Shown: positions 7,264-15,877 of the stretch, piece by piece
Position numbering within the stretch: position 1 is the stretch's first letter
Layout of the letters: each line of letters opens with the position of its first letter
Virus record (IMG/VR): IMGVR_UViG_3300049098_000061
Location: 1-56,204 of that record
DNA length: 56,204 nt
Direction: 5' to 3' (one strand)
From: a virus
Made by a program: the position numbers and the translations under genes
The notes under the pieces: generated by a model
Told to the model about the DNA's origin: nothing
The model's database searches: none
The model's input: only the letters and a program-made list of their open reading frames with translations

Positions 7264-8964
7264 TTACGCTGCCTCGGAAGTATCCTTAATCTCAAACAAG
7301 CTGTCAGGTTCGCTACTACTTGCCTTCTCCTCTAACTCTCTCTGCTCGCTGTGTTCTTTCAAACTCTTATGGAGTTTGCTGAATGCCTGATATACTTTTG
7401 CTGCTTGCGCTGGATCTTCGACTCCCTCTAGCAGACCGGTGATCGTTTGACTCGCACTACTAATCTCATCGACTTCCGCAAGCATACCTAACTTAGCTAG
7501 CTCAAGCACGATAGCTACCGGATAGTCTGCCCACTTCTGATCGTAAGTAGTAATGTCAAGTCCGAGTGTTCTGTTCGCTACTCGGATACCTTCGTTGATG
7601 GTAAACACTCCCAACTTGCCAAACTCTTTGAATCCTGCGATGATCTGCTCGCCGGTGATCAGTCTCGGCCCTTTACTCTTGAAGGCGTGATACTTAGCTC
7701 CTAACTCCTCCATGATGGTTAGGTTTATGATCTCGTCGAATAGTTCTCGCTCAGGAACAAAGACTTGCTCCTCGGCCACCATCTTACTACTGTCGGCAGT
7801 AGACTTGCTATAAGTATCTGCTCGACCTAGATACAATGGCGGAAGTCTAAACGATCCACGGACTCTATGCTCGCCTCCGTCAATGTACTGCACGAACATG
7901 GAGTCTTCCTTACGGGCAGTCGAGATCTCCTGTATAGTAATCTTAACAGAAGTATTTTGTCCAACGTCTCCCTCACTCTCTGCCTCAAGCACTAGTACTT
8001 TGTGAAAGTTTTCGACTCCTTTCTTTTGTACTAGTATTGACTTTATGTCCTCGACTGACTCGCTGGTGAGCTTGCCTCCACTAACCATGATCGCTAAGGG
8101 AGGTACTACCTGATTTTCAAACAGGTCATAGTTTACATAGTCTGCGGAGTGCAAGCCCATAGCATTCATAACATTTCCAGACCAACGAGGTACTCCGTAA
8201 GTATCGGTTCCTATTTTGAAATGTAGAATCTCTGTTGCCTCGTTTCCTTCCTTGTATCCATCCTCTCCCTTGTACTTACCGTTTGCGGCATTCATAGGAC
8301 GAGGATCTCCATACTCTTTAAACCATCGGTAGTCATTCCTTGCCGTACTCGTGATCATAACAAACTTACGAAAACGTTTGTTTACAGTAACAGTAATATC
8401 CTTACTGCCTCGCTTCATTTTTACTTTGATCTGCTGTGGATCTTTTTGCTTCTTCTGCAATCGGATATAGCGAGAGTCTGCCTGATAAATCAAACCTATC
8501 TCCCCACCAGTGGTGCGAATGATTTCAAGATACCCGTTACCTGTAGTCTCCATATCACTACGCATTTCCTTACGAACAGTAGTAAAACTTTGGTTCTCGT
8601 TTACCTTACTAAAGAAGTCGGTAAGTAGTTGCTTCTCCGCCAATACTTCTGTTGACTTCTCGTGTTCCGAATCTCCAGTATAGAAAAAGTTAATCCCGAA
8701 CCCGTCCGTATTTAGCGCCATAGCATCGATACACTGAGGGAGTATCGAGGAGTTCTCTACTATGCCGTACAACTTCACCGGATCATATGGTGGTTTAAGT
8801 ATGCTCTGTTCTTTCATCCAATCTGAATTGAAAGTACCTTCCTCGGTCAACTGCCTAGACTCTAGCCCTTCTCTATCAGCTTTAGCTAGCAAAGAATCTA
8901 AGAGTAACTCGGAAGTTAATGATTTCCTCATTTGCTCTCTTGTAGTCATCTCTCCTGTAGCCAT
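7264..8964 (-). CDS. Portal protein (PBSX/XkdE-like phage portal)
   Basis: Forms the dodecameric portal ring at the capsid vertex through which DNA is packaged and ejected. The order of conserved-looking blocks fits PBSX-type portals: LKPPYDPVKLYGIVENSS and CIDAMALNTDGFG early, then TGNGYLEIIR, and WSGNVMNAMG in the middle, then a helical C-terminal part ending acidic. About 566 aa is normal for this family. ATG 8964 forms an ATGA overlap with the polymerase stop and follows a GAGGAG run; GTG 8967 is an alternative. It sits directly behind the DNA polymerase rather than behind a terminase, and is separated from the MuF gene by the replication-initiator region, which is unusual. Confidence 0.88.
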   Translation of the reverse strand: MATGEMTTREQMRKSLTSELLLDSLLAKADREGLESRQLTEEGTFNSDWMKEQSILKPPYDPVKLYGIVENSSILPQCIDAMALNTDGFGINFFYTGDSEHEKSTEVLAEKQLLTDFFSKVNENQSFTTVRKEMRSDMETTGNGYLEIIRTTGGEIGLIYQADSRYIRLQKKQKDPQQIKVKMKRGSKDITVTVNKRFRKFVMITSTARNDYRWFKEYGDPRPMNAANGKYKGEDGYKEGNEATEILHFKIGTDTYGVPRWSGNVMNAMGLHSADYVNYDLFENQVVPPLAIMVSGGKLTSESVEDIKSILVQKKGVENFHKVLVLEAESEGDVGQNTSVKITIQEISTARKEDSMFVQYIDGGEHRVRGSFRLPPLYLGRADTYSKSTADSSKMVAEEQVFVPERELFDEIINLTIMEELGAKYHAFKSKGPRLITGEQIIAGFKEFGKLGVFTINEGIRVANRTLGLDITTYDQKWADYPVAIVLELAKLGMLAEVDEISSASQTITGLLEGVEDPAQAAKVYQAFSKLHKSLKEHSEQRELEEKASSSEPDSLFEIKDTSEAA

Positions 8965-11624
8965 CACTCCTCCTCTGGATTATACTCTAACATATCCGCT
9001 AAGTTGTAGCCTTCCTCTGCCTCGGCTACGAATGGAACAGATGGAGTAAATCCAAACTTGCTTTTAGTTTCAATATTTGTCATGCCGTCCAATATGACTC
9101 CTGCATAAGTGTTTACCTTATCAATATCGACTTCCCATACTATCGAGTCATGTATAAACAGAACAGGTTTGCACTCATTTCTTTTGTAACTCGGCCTCTT
9201 GATTACATTGTCTCCGCCCATTAAAGTATAGTCACTACTCGGGCCTTGGATAAGTACATTGATTCCAAATCTCTCTGCTTCTCTCTGCACTTGCTTATCG
9301 TCCGAGTAGATATTAGGAATAGGGATTCTCCTACCAAACACAGTAGTAACGCACCCTCGCTTCTCCATCTCTGCAATTTCTCTCTCGTGCCAAGGTGCTA
9401 TGTCGGGATATAGATTGAAAAATCCCTCTCTCCATTGTACTGCCTCGTAATCACTTAACCTAACTCCAAATCCCTGATAGGCATAGTTCCTTAATCCGTA
9501 GGCACTCATTAAGTAGATCAAACCGAAGTTGACTGCCTTTGCATTCTGCCTCATCTGCTTAATACTATCTCCATTCAATCCCATAGTATTAAGCTGTTCG
9601 ACCATACTCGCCTTCGTTCCTATGTCCACAGGATTACCGGCTAGCTCCGCACCTGTAAATAAATGGATGTCTCCCTCGCGTTTGAAGATCTCTTTCATTA
9701 CTCGATCTCCAGAGACTTCTGCTGTCCATCGTAGCTCGCTCATGCTATGGTCAGTCTCTAACAACTTCTTACCATCAGGAGCTACGATAAGTCGTCTAAT
9801 CAGTGCTGCGGGTTTACTTCTCTTTGGAAAATTTTGTACGCTAGGTCGCCTCGCTCCTGTTCTGCCAGAGCTAGTATAGGTGAGTGAGTAGGTGGGATAT
9901 AGTTTACCATCAGGAGCTATGTTCTCGTCGATCTGTTTTATATACCGACTTCGCAGAGTATGGTACTCGCCCCACTCCTGATAGATCCTTATCAACTCTT
10001 TTGCTTTCTCATTAATATCTCTGTCTAGTAGTACTTTCAATACTGCTTTGTTCACCTTTGGTAACTTCGTTTTTGGGGATAGCTCAAGGGGAGTTATCCC
10101 AAATCCTATGTCTATCTCCTCGTCCTTATCCTCGTACTTAAATAGGCAGTCCATCAAAATGGTACGTCTAGTCAGTACGAATTTATCGTAATGCTTACCC
10201 TTAACAGGCTCGGGACACATCTCCTTAAATTTCTCTACCGTCTCTGTAATATGATCGGCTATCTCCTCGGACACTACCGGTAACTGAAACTCGTCTACCT
10301 GTACTCCATTCCTTTCTAACTCATAGAGTATGCCCATCTCTATAGGATGAGCAAAATTGACATAGTAATTTAAAGTCTCTCTATCAATAGCTAGTTCTTT
10401 TATTTGAGCTACTGCTACTCGCAATGTGGAGATAGCATCGAAGCATGCTCGCCGATTGAACTTGTCTCTATCTACCCGCAGTTGGGTTAACATATCCTCT
10501 AGCTCTGTCTCTGTCCACTCCTCTTTATACGCAGATGAGATATTACAATAACTCTCTAGTAAGTATCCTAAATTTGCGTTGGAGTACCTCGGTGCATCGA
10601 AGGCGTGTGCGAGTAGGGATATGTCAATCAAATTTCCTTGGAATTGCTCTGGATTTGTAACATCTATTCCTAGTTGCTCAAACCTATGCATTTCATACTT
10701 CTGATTCATGTAGTACTTTTGAATATCTTTCCGAGCAACTAGCTCCGCTAGCTCCGCTACTTTCCTATCGAATCCCTCGCTCTTTTTTATTCCTACCCCT
10801 ACTACCTCTCTGCTCTTTTTTGTGCCTCCTCGCTCTACTAGGATTACCCTATCCTTATCTGGATCATTTATAGCACACTCCTCGTATAAAATAATATTCC
10901 AGCCTTCGGAGTCATTAGCAGCTACCGAATAACTTATGGTGATAGAGTCATCGGTAAACCATTTCAGCCCTTGCGTCTCCGTATCGATTGCAGTAACATA
11001 GCACGAGTCATCCTCGGATCTCTGAAACCCGCCATCTAGTAGATCTCTAATAGAGTCAGTCTCCATGTAGATAAAATCATCGTCATCCTTTACTTGAAAG
11101 TCGTTTTCTATAAACTCTCTCACGGTTCGGAATACTCGAATAAAGTTATCTTCCTCGTTTGCGTTACGGAGTATGTATGCAGGATGCCAGTTAGGTAGTA
11201 CCCAACAATGGAACTCGTCACTCCAATAGTAATTGCCTCGGGCTTTCTTAATGCCCTTCATGTTCATTACTTGCTGTAGAGCGATTGCTCCTAGCGGTAC
11301 TATTAATTTAGGATTTATGTGATAGATTATTGTCTCTAGATTAGTTCGACAACTTTTAAGGATGGAGTTTACTTCTTTTTGGGTGAGGTTATCTTTCTCG
11401 ATCATACACCTAGCAGAGTTTGCGAAAAAACAAATCTCTCTAGGGATTAATTGTCTATCTAATGTGTTTGTAAGTAGTCGCCCACTCCTACCAACAAACG
11501 GCACTCCCTCTTTAAGTTCCTCGTATCCTGGAGACTCGCCTACAAACATAATACTTGCCTCTAGGCTGCCCTTGTAATTAGTCTCCTTTTTACCTGCTAG
11601 TAAGCAGTCACAGTGATCGGCCAT
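8964..11624 (-). CDS. Family A DNA polymerase with N-terminal uracil-DNA-glycosylase domain
   Basis: 886-aa replicative polymerase. Residues 1-190 form a family-4-like UDG: GESPG (29-33), GVPFVGRSGRLL, HP (147-148), and cysteines C5, C7, C73 and C92 that could hold an Fe-S cluster. A 3'-5' exonuclease domain follows, with D214-x-E216 (AIDTETQ) and a later NQKYEMH block. The polymerase part has motif A DHSMSELR (from D625), motif B RQNAKAVNFGLIYLMSAYG (from R692) and motif C IHDSIVWEV (H825-D826), where the usual Glu after HD is Ser. UDG-polymerase fusions are known in SPO1-like phages. ATG 11624 follows AGGGAGGG and has its own promoter 30 bp upstream. Its stop overlaps the portal start. Confidence 0.93.
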   Translation of the reverse strand: MADHCDCLLAGKKETNYKGSLEASIMFVGESPGYEELKEGVPFVGRSGRLLTNTLDRQLIPREICFFANSARCMIEKDNLTQKEVNSILKSCRTNLETIIYHINPKLIVPLGAIALQQVMNMKGIKKARGNYYWSDEFHCWVLPNWHPAYILRNANEEDNFIRVFRTVREFIENDFQVKDDDDFIYMETDSIRDLLDGGFQRSEDDSCYVTAIDTETQGLKWFTDDSITISYSVAANDSEGWNIILYEECAINDPDKDRVILVERGGTKKSREVVGVGIKKSEGFDRKVAELAELVARKDIQKYYMNQKYEMHRFEQLGIDVTNPEQFQGNLIDISLLAHAFDAPRYSNANLGYLLESYCNISSAYKEEWTETELEDMLTQLRVDRDKFNRRACFDAISTLRVAVAQIKELAIDRETLNYYVNFAHPIEMGILYELERNGVQVDEFQLPVVSEEIADHITETVEKFKEMCPEPVKGKHYDKFVLTRRTILMDCLFKYEDKDEEIDIGFGITPLELSPKTKLPKVNKAVLKVLLDRDINEKAKELIRIYQEWGEYHTLRSRYIKQIDENIAPDGKLYPTYSLTYTSSGRTGARRPSVQNFPKRSKPAALIRRLIVAPDGKKLLETDHSMSELRWTAEVSGDRVMKEIFKREGDIHLFTGAELAGNPVDIGTKASMVEQLNTMGLNGDSIKQMRQNAKAVNFGLIYLMSAYGLRNYAYQGFGVRLSDYEAVQWREGFFNLYPDIAPWHEREIAEMEKRGCVTTVFGRRIPIPNIYSDDKQVQREAERFGINVLIQGPSSDYTLMGGDNVIKRPSYKRNECKPVLFIHDSIVWEVDIDKVNTYAGVILDGMTNIETKSKFGFTPSVPFVAEAEEGYNLADMLEYNPEEE

Positions 11625-11654
11625 GTATTCCCTCCCTGTAGTAATGAATAACTA

Positions 11655-11683
11655 ACCATACTAAAAATAAGTGGTTTTGTCAA
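11655..11683 (-). promoter_or_regulatory. Sigma70-type promoter of the polymerase-portal operon
   Basis: Minus strand: TTGACA (11683-11678), 17-bp spacer, TATGGT (11660-11655). It shares the 13-base block ATTGACAAAACCA with the promoter at 24.26 kb, so the two probably belong to one phage promoter class. It lies in the 73-bp gap between the 163-aa hypothetical gene and the DNA polymerase start. Confidence 0.7.
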
Positions 11684-11697
11684 TACCTAATTTGAGA

Positions 11698-12189
11698 CTA
11701 TGCGAGGAGTGGGCCAAATACCATGTTGTTACTAGCGTCTAGAATTACTCGTCGTTTTTGGTTAGGTCGTAACTTCCCAACCTTGTGCGGGCCTTCTAGT
11801 ACTCTTGGAGTGTATCCTTTTTGTAGTAACTCAACATATTCTAAAGTACCCCACGGAGGGATACTCTCTAGTTTACTGTAGTACAAACCCACATGATTTC
11901 TTATCTCGAACAGGATTAACATATACTCTTTCCATTTCCTGTACTCTTTACACGACTCACCAATACTCTCTATCACTTCCCCATTAGTGACTAAGCGATC
12001 CTCCTCTATAAATCCAATTTGGAATAAGTAGTCATCTACTTTCTCTCCATCATTCTCAAATGCTATGAAGGCAGCAGAAAGTTTATTCTTGTCTCCGTTC
12101 GCCCACTCTACTAGTTGCTTCAAACGCTCGGCGGGATTTGGAGCGTTACCCGTAGTCAATGGTATGTCCATAAAAGGTAGTAGTTTCAT
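11698..12189 (-). CDS. Hypothetical 163-aa protein
   Basis: No family recognised. Mostly helical in its first 110 residues (AERLKQLVEWANG, KEYRKWKEYMLILFEIRNHVG), with a basic C-terminal stretch (KLRPNQKRRVILDA). No signal peptide or membrane span. It is the last gene of the long envelope cluster, coupled by an ATGA overlap to the NlpC/P60 peptidase upstream, so an accessory role to lysis or virion peptidase is possible but unproven. Confidence 0.7.
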   Translation of the reverse strand: MKLLPFMDIPLTTGNAPNPAERLKQLVEWANGDKNKLSAAFIAFENDGEKVDDYLFQIGFIEEDRLVTNGEVIESIGESCKEYRKWKEYMLILFEIRNHVGLYYSKLESIPPWGTLEYVELLQKGYTPRVLEGPHKVGKLRPNQKRRVILDASNNMVFGPLLA

Positions 12190-12632
12190 ATTAAAAATGG
12201 ATCTATAAAATTGTTTACTAGGTTCTGTCTACTTCTAAAAGGTCTTATCTTAATGTAGGCGTTTTGCTCGACCGCATCTGCCTCAGTCATAGTGCTACCG
12301 CCTCCACCACTCGCTCCTATAGATAGCTCTCTCCCAAGACAATACTCGACATGGATAATGTTATACGGAGGTAGAGTAGATATATTATTATGCCAAAATA
12401 CTAGGCATCCCTCCTCGGCGACACTAAATGAATTTTGATTAAATCGATTGTATAGATCCTGTGCTCGCCAGTCTCCTGATCGTGGTAGGTATCCTACTGA
12501 CTTTAGAATCTCAATAATAAACCCGCTACAATCAAAACCTACTAGTGGGTCATCTCCTCCCCACTTGTAAGGAAGGCCTAGAAAAGATAGTGCTACTTTA
12601 GTTGCAATCTCTACTGATCTAGTATCTCGCAT
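12186..12632 (-). CDS. NlpC/P60 peptidoglycan endopeptidase (candidate endolysin)
   Basis: Cleaves peptide stems of peptidoglycan. A 148-aa single-domain NlpC/P60 protein: catalytic Cys in FDCSGFI (after LPYKWGGDDP), catalytic His in NIIHVEYCLG, and a Gly-rich segment (GASGGGGS) followed by the third polar position. No signal peptide, so export would need a holin. A second NlpC/P60 gene at 41.9-42.3 kb is in the tail-tip module; this one is separate and is the better endolysin candidate. Starts at ATG 12632, abutting the upstream glycosyltransferase end. Confidence 0.82.
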   Translation of the reverse strand: MRDTRSVEIATKVALSFLGLPYKWGGDDPLVGFDCSGFIIEILKSVGYLPRSGDWRAQDLYNRFNQNSFSVAEEGCLVFWHNNISTLPPYNIIHVEYCLGRELSIGASGGGGSTMTEADAVEQNAYIKIRPFRSRQNLVNNFIDPFLI

Positions 12633-13597
12633 TAGTAGTCTCCTTTAAGTAACTCGTGCCCTTTCCATCTGTCTACCCACTCCTCGATCTCCCATATTTG
12701 TCCTGCCTTGATCCATGCTCTATGCTTTTTGCATTTACTAAGTATATCTCGCTCCATTCTTCCCGCTGCACTTATGACTAGTTTGGATTTCTCTTTCATC
12801 CAAGTATGCAGATTTCTTCGACCACCAAACATATAAGTAGCAATGCCTCGATTCCTTTGATAGTCAGAACTATTCCAAGCGTATCCTCGCTTGTCTCCAT
12901 GATGACATAGCGAGTCTCCGATCCATACGTGCTTTCTTTGTCCTAGTACTGCCATTACATAATTCATGAAGTTCTCACCACCACCATAGATGCCTAACTC
13001 ATCGGGCCATGCTCCTATCTCGTCCATGAATGACTTATGGATTATCATACCACAAGTAGACATTGCAGGAACCTCAATACATCTGTGCTTCTCATATTTC
13101 TTTTGACTCAAAGTGTGAAAAGTATAGTGGTAGTCTGACTTAGGCACTTCTACTACTGCCTTATACATTAGCTGTCTTGGCTCTAGTATATGGTAAGTCA
13201 AAGGCATGTGGAGACTACCATTCAGTTCCTTGTAGTATTGCTGGTAGTACTTCACTGCTTCCTCGGCAGAGTGAGGCATTATACAGTGACTATCGATAAA
13301 CCAGTAGATGTCTCCTTTTGCTTCTAGCATACCAAAATTTTTGCAATGCCAGTGCGAGAGTTTATCTGTATAGTGAAAGTATCGGAGCCACGAGTTACCC
13401 GTCTTCGTCCACTCCTTTGCCATGCTTGCTACGTTTTTGCTCCCTCTGTCTTCTTTCATAGTACTTTGCAGATTGTCTATCGCTAAGACTTCGTGATCCA
13501 CGTTTACTAGCGCCTCGTGAATGCTTCTTAGAGTGAATGCTATTTGAGGCCACTCTCTTACGTAAGGAACTATTACGCTTACTTTTTGTTTTCCCAC
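12632..13597 (-). CDS. GT-A fold (family 2-like) glycosyltransferase
   Basis: Transfers sugar from a nucleotide-sugar donor. The N-terminus VSVIVPYVREWPQIAFTLRS is the classic GT2 Rossmann start. WHCKNFGMLEAKGDIYWFIDSHC contains the D-x-H variant of the metal-binding DxD, and GGGENFMNYVMAV resembles the acceptor-site region. About 321 aa, no membrane segment, so a soluble or peripheral enzyme acting in the cytoplasm. Starts at GTG 13597 with GAGGGAG upstream. Part of the 12-kb envelope-modification cluster; the acceptor (LPS, capsule or virion protein) is unknown. Confidence 0.82.
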   Translation of the reverse strand: MGKQKVSVIVPYVREWPQIAFTLRSIHEALVNVDHEVLAIDNLQSTMKEDRGSKNVASMAKEWTKTGNSWLRYFHYTDKLSHWHCKNFGMLEAKGDIYWFIDSHCIMPHSAEEAVKYYQQYYKELNGSLHMPLTYHILEPRQLMYKAVVEVPKSDYHYTFHTLSQKKYEKHRCIEVPAMSTCGMIIHKSFMDEIGAWPDELGIYGGGENFMNYVMAVLGQRKHVWIGDSLCHHGDKRGYAWNSSDYQRNRGIATYMFGGRRNLHTWMKEKSKLVISAAGRMERDILSKCKKHRAWIKAGQIWEIEEWVDRWKGHELLKGDY

Positions 13598-13659
13598 GGC
13601 TCCCTCTCACCTGCTTTACTGCTTCGTGTAAAGCTATTAAAATGTCTCGCTCGTGTTTA

Positions 13660-14118
13660 CTACACCGCAACTCGTCTATCCGTTCCCTCAACGATTGATT
13701 CTCTCGGAGTCTTCTTTCTATTTTCAAAACCCCTCCAGTAGAGTATCTCTTTTTTAAACTCTGAAAATCCTCCTCGTAGATATTGATTGCTCGTAAGCTC
13801 TGCAATCACTTCAATCTTAATGGACGCGAAGTATACTACTGTAGACTGAATACTCTTGATCTGTTTGGTTGCCTCCTCGTTATCTCTTATGAGTTTAAGG
13901 AAGCCTTTGCTCCATTTTAAATACCCATAATAGTCGATAACAAATTGCGTCTCGCTGTCCACGATAGCGCCTAAGTACTCGGCATACTTAGTATAGGCAA
14001 GTTTTCCTTTTCTAACGTTAACTAGCGCACTCTTGCCTATAACACCGCTAGTCACTCCCTTGCTTATTACTTCAGACTCGAACAGTCTTTGGTATTTCAC
14101 AAAATTTAGTTTCCCCAT
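13660..14118 (-). CDS. Hypothetical 152-aa helical protein
   Basis: No family recognised. Predicted mostly alpha-helical, basic, no membrane span; one hydrophobic patch (YFASIKIEVIAELT). It overlaps the end of the upstream glycosyltransferase gene by 13 bp and lies between two glycosyltransferases, so it probably belongs to the same operon. The final 20 or so residues are polar and Arg/Glu-rich. A 60-bp gap follows before the GT2 gene. Confidence 0.6.
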   Translation of the reverse strand: MGKLNFVKYQRLFESEVISKGVTSGVIGKSALVNVRKGKLAYTKYAEYLGAIVDSETQFVIDYYGYLKWSKGFLKLIRDNEEATKQIKSIQSTVVYFASIKIEVIAELTSNQYLRGGFSEFKKEILYWRGFENRKKTPRESIVEGTDRRVAV

Positions 14119-15083
14119 ATCTTTTCGACTTTGCGCTTTTCGAGATAAGTAGTAAGAATATGAACTAGCTCCCCTATTCTATGTCTGTCAAGATGTCTCT
14201 TGTTTATTATGCTTACTCCTCTGTTTACTATCTCCTGTAGCTCGTCCATGTTCCCATTCCAAATACTCTTTGCTACATTGACTAGATTCTTTTTATTGTA
14301 GAATTTACACACTTCCTCGCCATCGAATAATTCATTATGTCCATTAAAATAATCGGTCAGTAGTAACGCTCCACTCCCCATAATCTCAAATGTCTTAGCA
14401 GGAGGCGAGCTTAGTCTTCCACAATCACTAAAACAGCATCGGTACTTAGCGACACATGCGGGGTATCTCGCGTGCCCTACTCGCCCTTCGATGTTTATAA
14501 GTCCGTGACTTTTTAAAGCGTACACTGCCTTGAATCTGTTCTGATAGACTCCTGACCATTTCATTCTCCGCTCGGCCCCTCGTCCAATGAACCCAATCTT
14601 ATACTTCCGGTACTTTAAAGGCACTCCTTGATTTTTTATAAACTCCCTTTCCGATACTGAGAACGGCAGCCATACACTAGGAATGTCTCTTAGTTTATCT
14701 ATTATGTATCCTCGCTGGATTATTAAGTTGATCCTATGCTCTATTAGCCAAGATTTTTGGTTGGGAGTCATAGCCCACCAATCACACTCAATACTGACTT
14801 TGGGGATACTACTACTCGCAAATCCTTTCGGAATCCATGCGTATACATTAGTCATCGGATAGATCATGACTACATCTGGCTTGAACTCCGATACTAGATC
14901 GTCAAAAGTTATTTTACTATGATAAAATTTTTTCCCAAAAGGAGTAGGCACTCCCGGCCCATAGGTAATTAACTTTATGTTAGGTAGCTCGTTTAGTTTT
15001 GAGACAAATCCAAAATGCACTCTTCTCGCTACGTTGTTAGAGTCTCCGTTAGGGTTGTCTCGATACAGGAATAAAATTCTCAT
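14106..15083 (-). CDS. GT-B fold glycosyltransferase (CgeB/family 1-like)
   Basis: 325 aa. The N-terminal half has a Rossmann start (RILFLYRDNP) and DVVMIYPM. The C-terminal half has IGFIGRGAERR and the donor-site block PPAKTFEIMGSGALLLTDY, typical of CgeB-like glycosyltransferases that use a [K/R]-x-F-E-x-x-[A/G]-x-G motif. A second member of the same kind (19.4-20.4 kb) shares KYFEVMASGTLLLTN. Soluble cytoplasmic enzyme; sugar and acceptor unknown. Overlaps the sulfotransferase gene by a 4-bp junction. Confidence 0.82.
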   Translation of the reverse strand: MRILFLYRDNPNGDSNNVARRVHFGFVSKLNELPNIKLITYGPGVPTPFGKKFYHSKITFDDLVSEFKPDVVMIYPMTNVYAWIPKGFASSSIPKVSIECDWWAMTPNQKSWLIEHRINLIIQRGYIIDKLRDIPSVWLPFSVSEREFIKNQGVPLKYRKYKIGFIGRGAERRMKWSGVYQNRFKAVYALKSHGLINIEGRVGHARYPACVAKYRCCFSDCGRLSSPPAKTFEIMGSGALLLTDYFNGHNELFDGEEVCKFYNKKNLVNVAKSIWNGNMDELQEIVNRGVSIINKRHLDRHRIGELVHILTTYLEKRKVEKIWGN

Positions 15084-15877
15084 AGGTAGTTTAATCGTCT
15101 AAGCATTACTAGAGGCTCGCCCTTAAAGACATACCTCCAATTCGGCAACTCCTGTTTCCATCTTCCTATATTGTTCTTTCTTACTTTCTGATAAAATCCA
15201 GATAGTAGCGGTTCGTGATCTACTCCAATCCATGCTGCTAGTTCCGTAAGTACTCGCAATGGTTCTGAGATTAGTTGCTCAAATCGTATGGTGTAGCAAT
15301 ACTCTGGCTTTATTTTCTTTGCGAACTCTAGCCATTCTTTAACTCCCTCGTACCATAGACTAGCTCCGCCTCCAAATCTGTACCTCCTACGAGAACACAC
15401 ATTGTCTCGACCATCTCGCAGTACATATATAACTTTGAAGTCAAGCCCCAAATCCCGTAGCCTTCTTAGAGTCTCTACTTCTAGTACTTTGTCTCCCCAA
15501 TACTTATATTTTGAAAATAGAATCGTTTCTACTGTCCATATCCACTCTCTTCTATCTTCTTGGTCTGCTATACTTCGGAAGTATTCTTTACGACACTTAT
15601 TGAAAAAGTCATCGTCAAAAGTAGGAGGTACATCCCAATAATGCTCCTCGCTCTGGTTCCACTTCGTCTTTAAGGATAGCTTACGGAAGTAGTCTTCAGC
15701 AGTAGTAGGGTTTCTTTTTATTGAGGATATTCTAGTGCCGGTCGGAGAGTCATACATCAAAAACTCATTGGTGATCCAAATATCAGGATGAGAATTGACC
15801 ACTCGCTGAGTGAATGTTGTACCACTTCGACCTACTCCATGAACTATAAGTCTAGGCAACAGTCCAATTCCTTTCAA
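15080..15877 (-). CDS. PAPS-dependent sulfotransferase
   Basis: Transfers sulfate from PAPS to a glycan or other acceptor. The 5'-phosphosulfate loop is visible near the N-terminus (VHGVGRSGTTFTQRVVNSHP), and the VIYVLRDGRDNVCSRRRY block near residues 135-152 corresponds to the 3'-phosphate-binding motif (RDGRD). About 265 aa, as expected for a single-domain enzyme. The start is uncertain: TTG at 15877 or 15859, both overlapping the GSCFA gene, the latter with AAGGA 9 bases upstream. Sulfotransferases are rare in phages; its place among glycosyltransferases suggests sulfated sugars (inference). Confidence 0.82.
   Translation of the reverse strand: MKGIGLLPRLIVHGVGRSGTTFTQRVVNSHPDIWITNEFLMYDSPTGTRISSIKRNPTTAEDYFRKLSLKTKWNQSEEHYWDVPPTFDDDFFNKCRKEYFRSIADQEDRREWIWTVETILFSKYKYWGDKVLEVETLRRLRDLGLDFKVIYVLRDGRDNVCSRRRYRFGGGASLWYEGVKEWLEFAKKIKPEYCYTIRFEQLISEPLRVLTELAAWIGVDHEPLLSGFYQKVRKNNIGRWKQELPNWRYVFKGEPLVMLRRLNYL

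Noticed and set aside
13395-13805. 136-codon basic minus-strand frame overlapping a hypothetical gene and the GT2 gene
   Set aside because: TTG start without ribosome-binding site; 60 percent lies in other frames of better supported genes. The Ser/Arg/Lys-rich C-terminal half looks like an out-of-frame translation.
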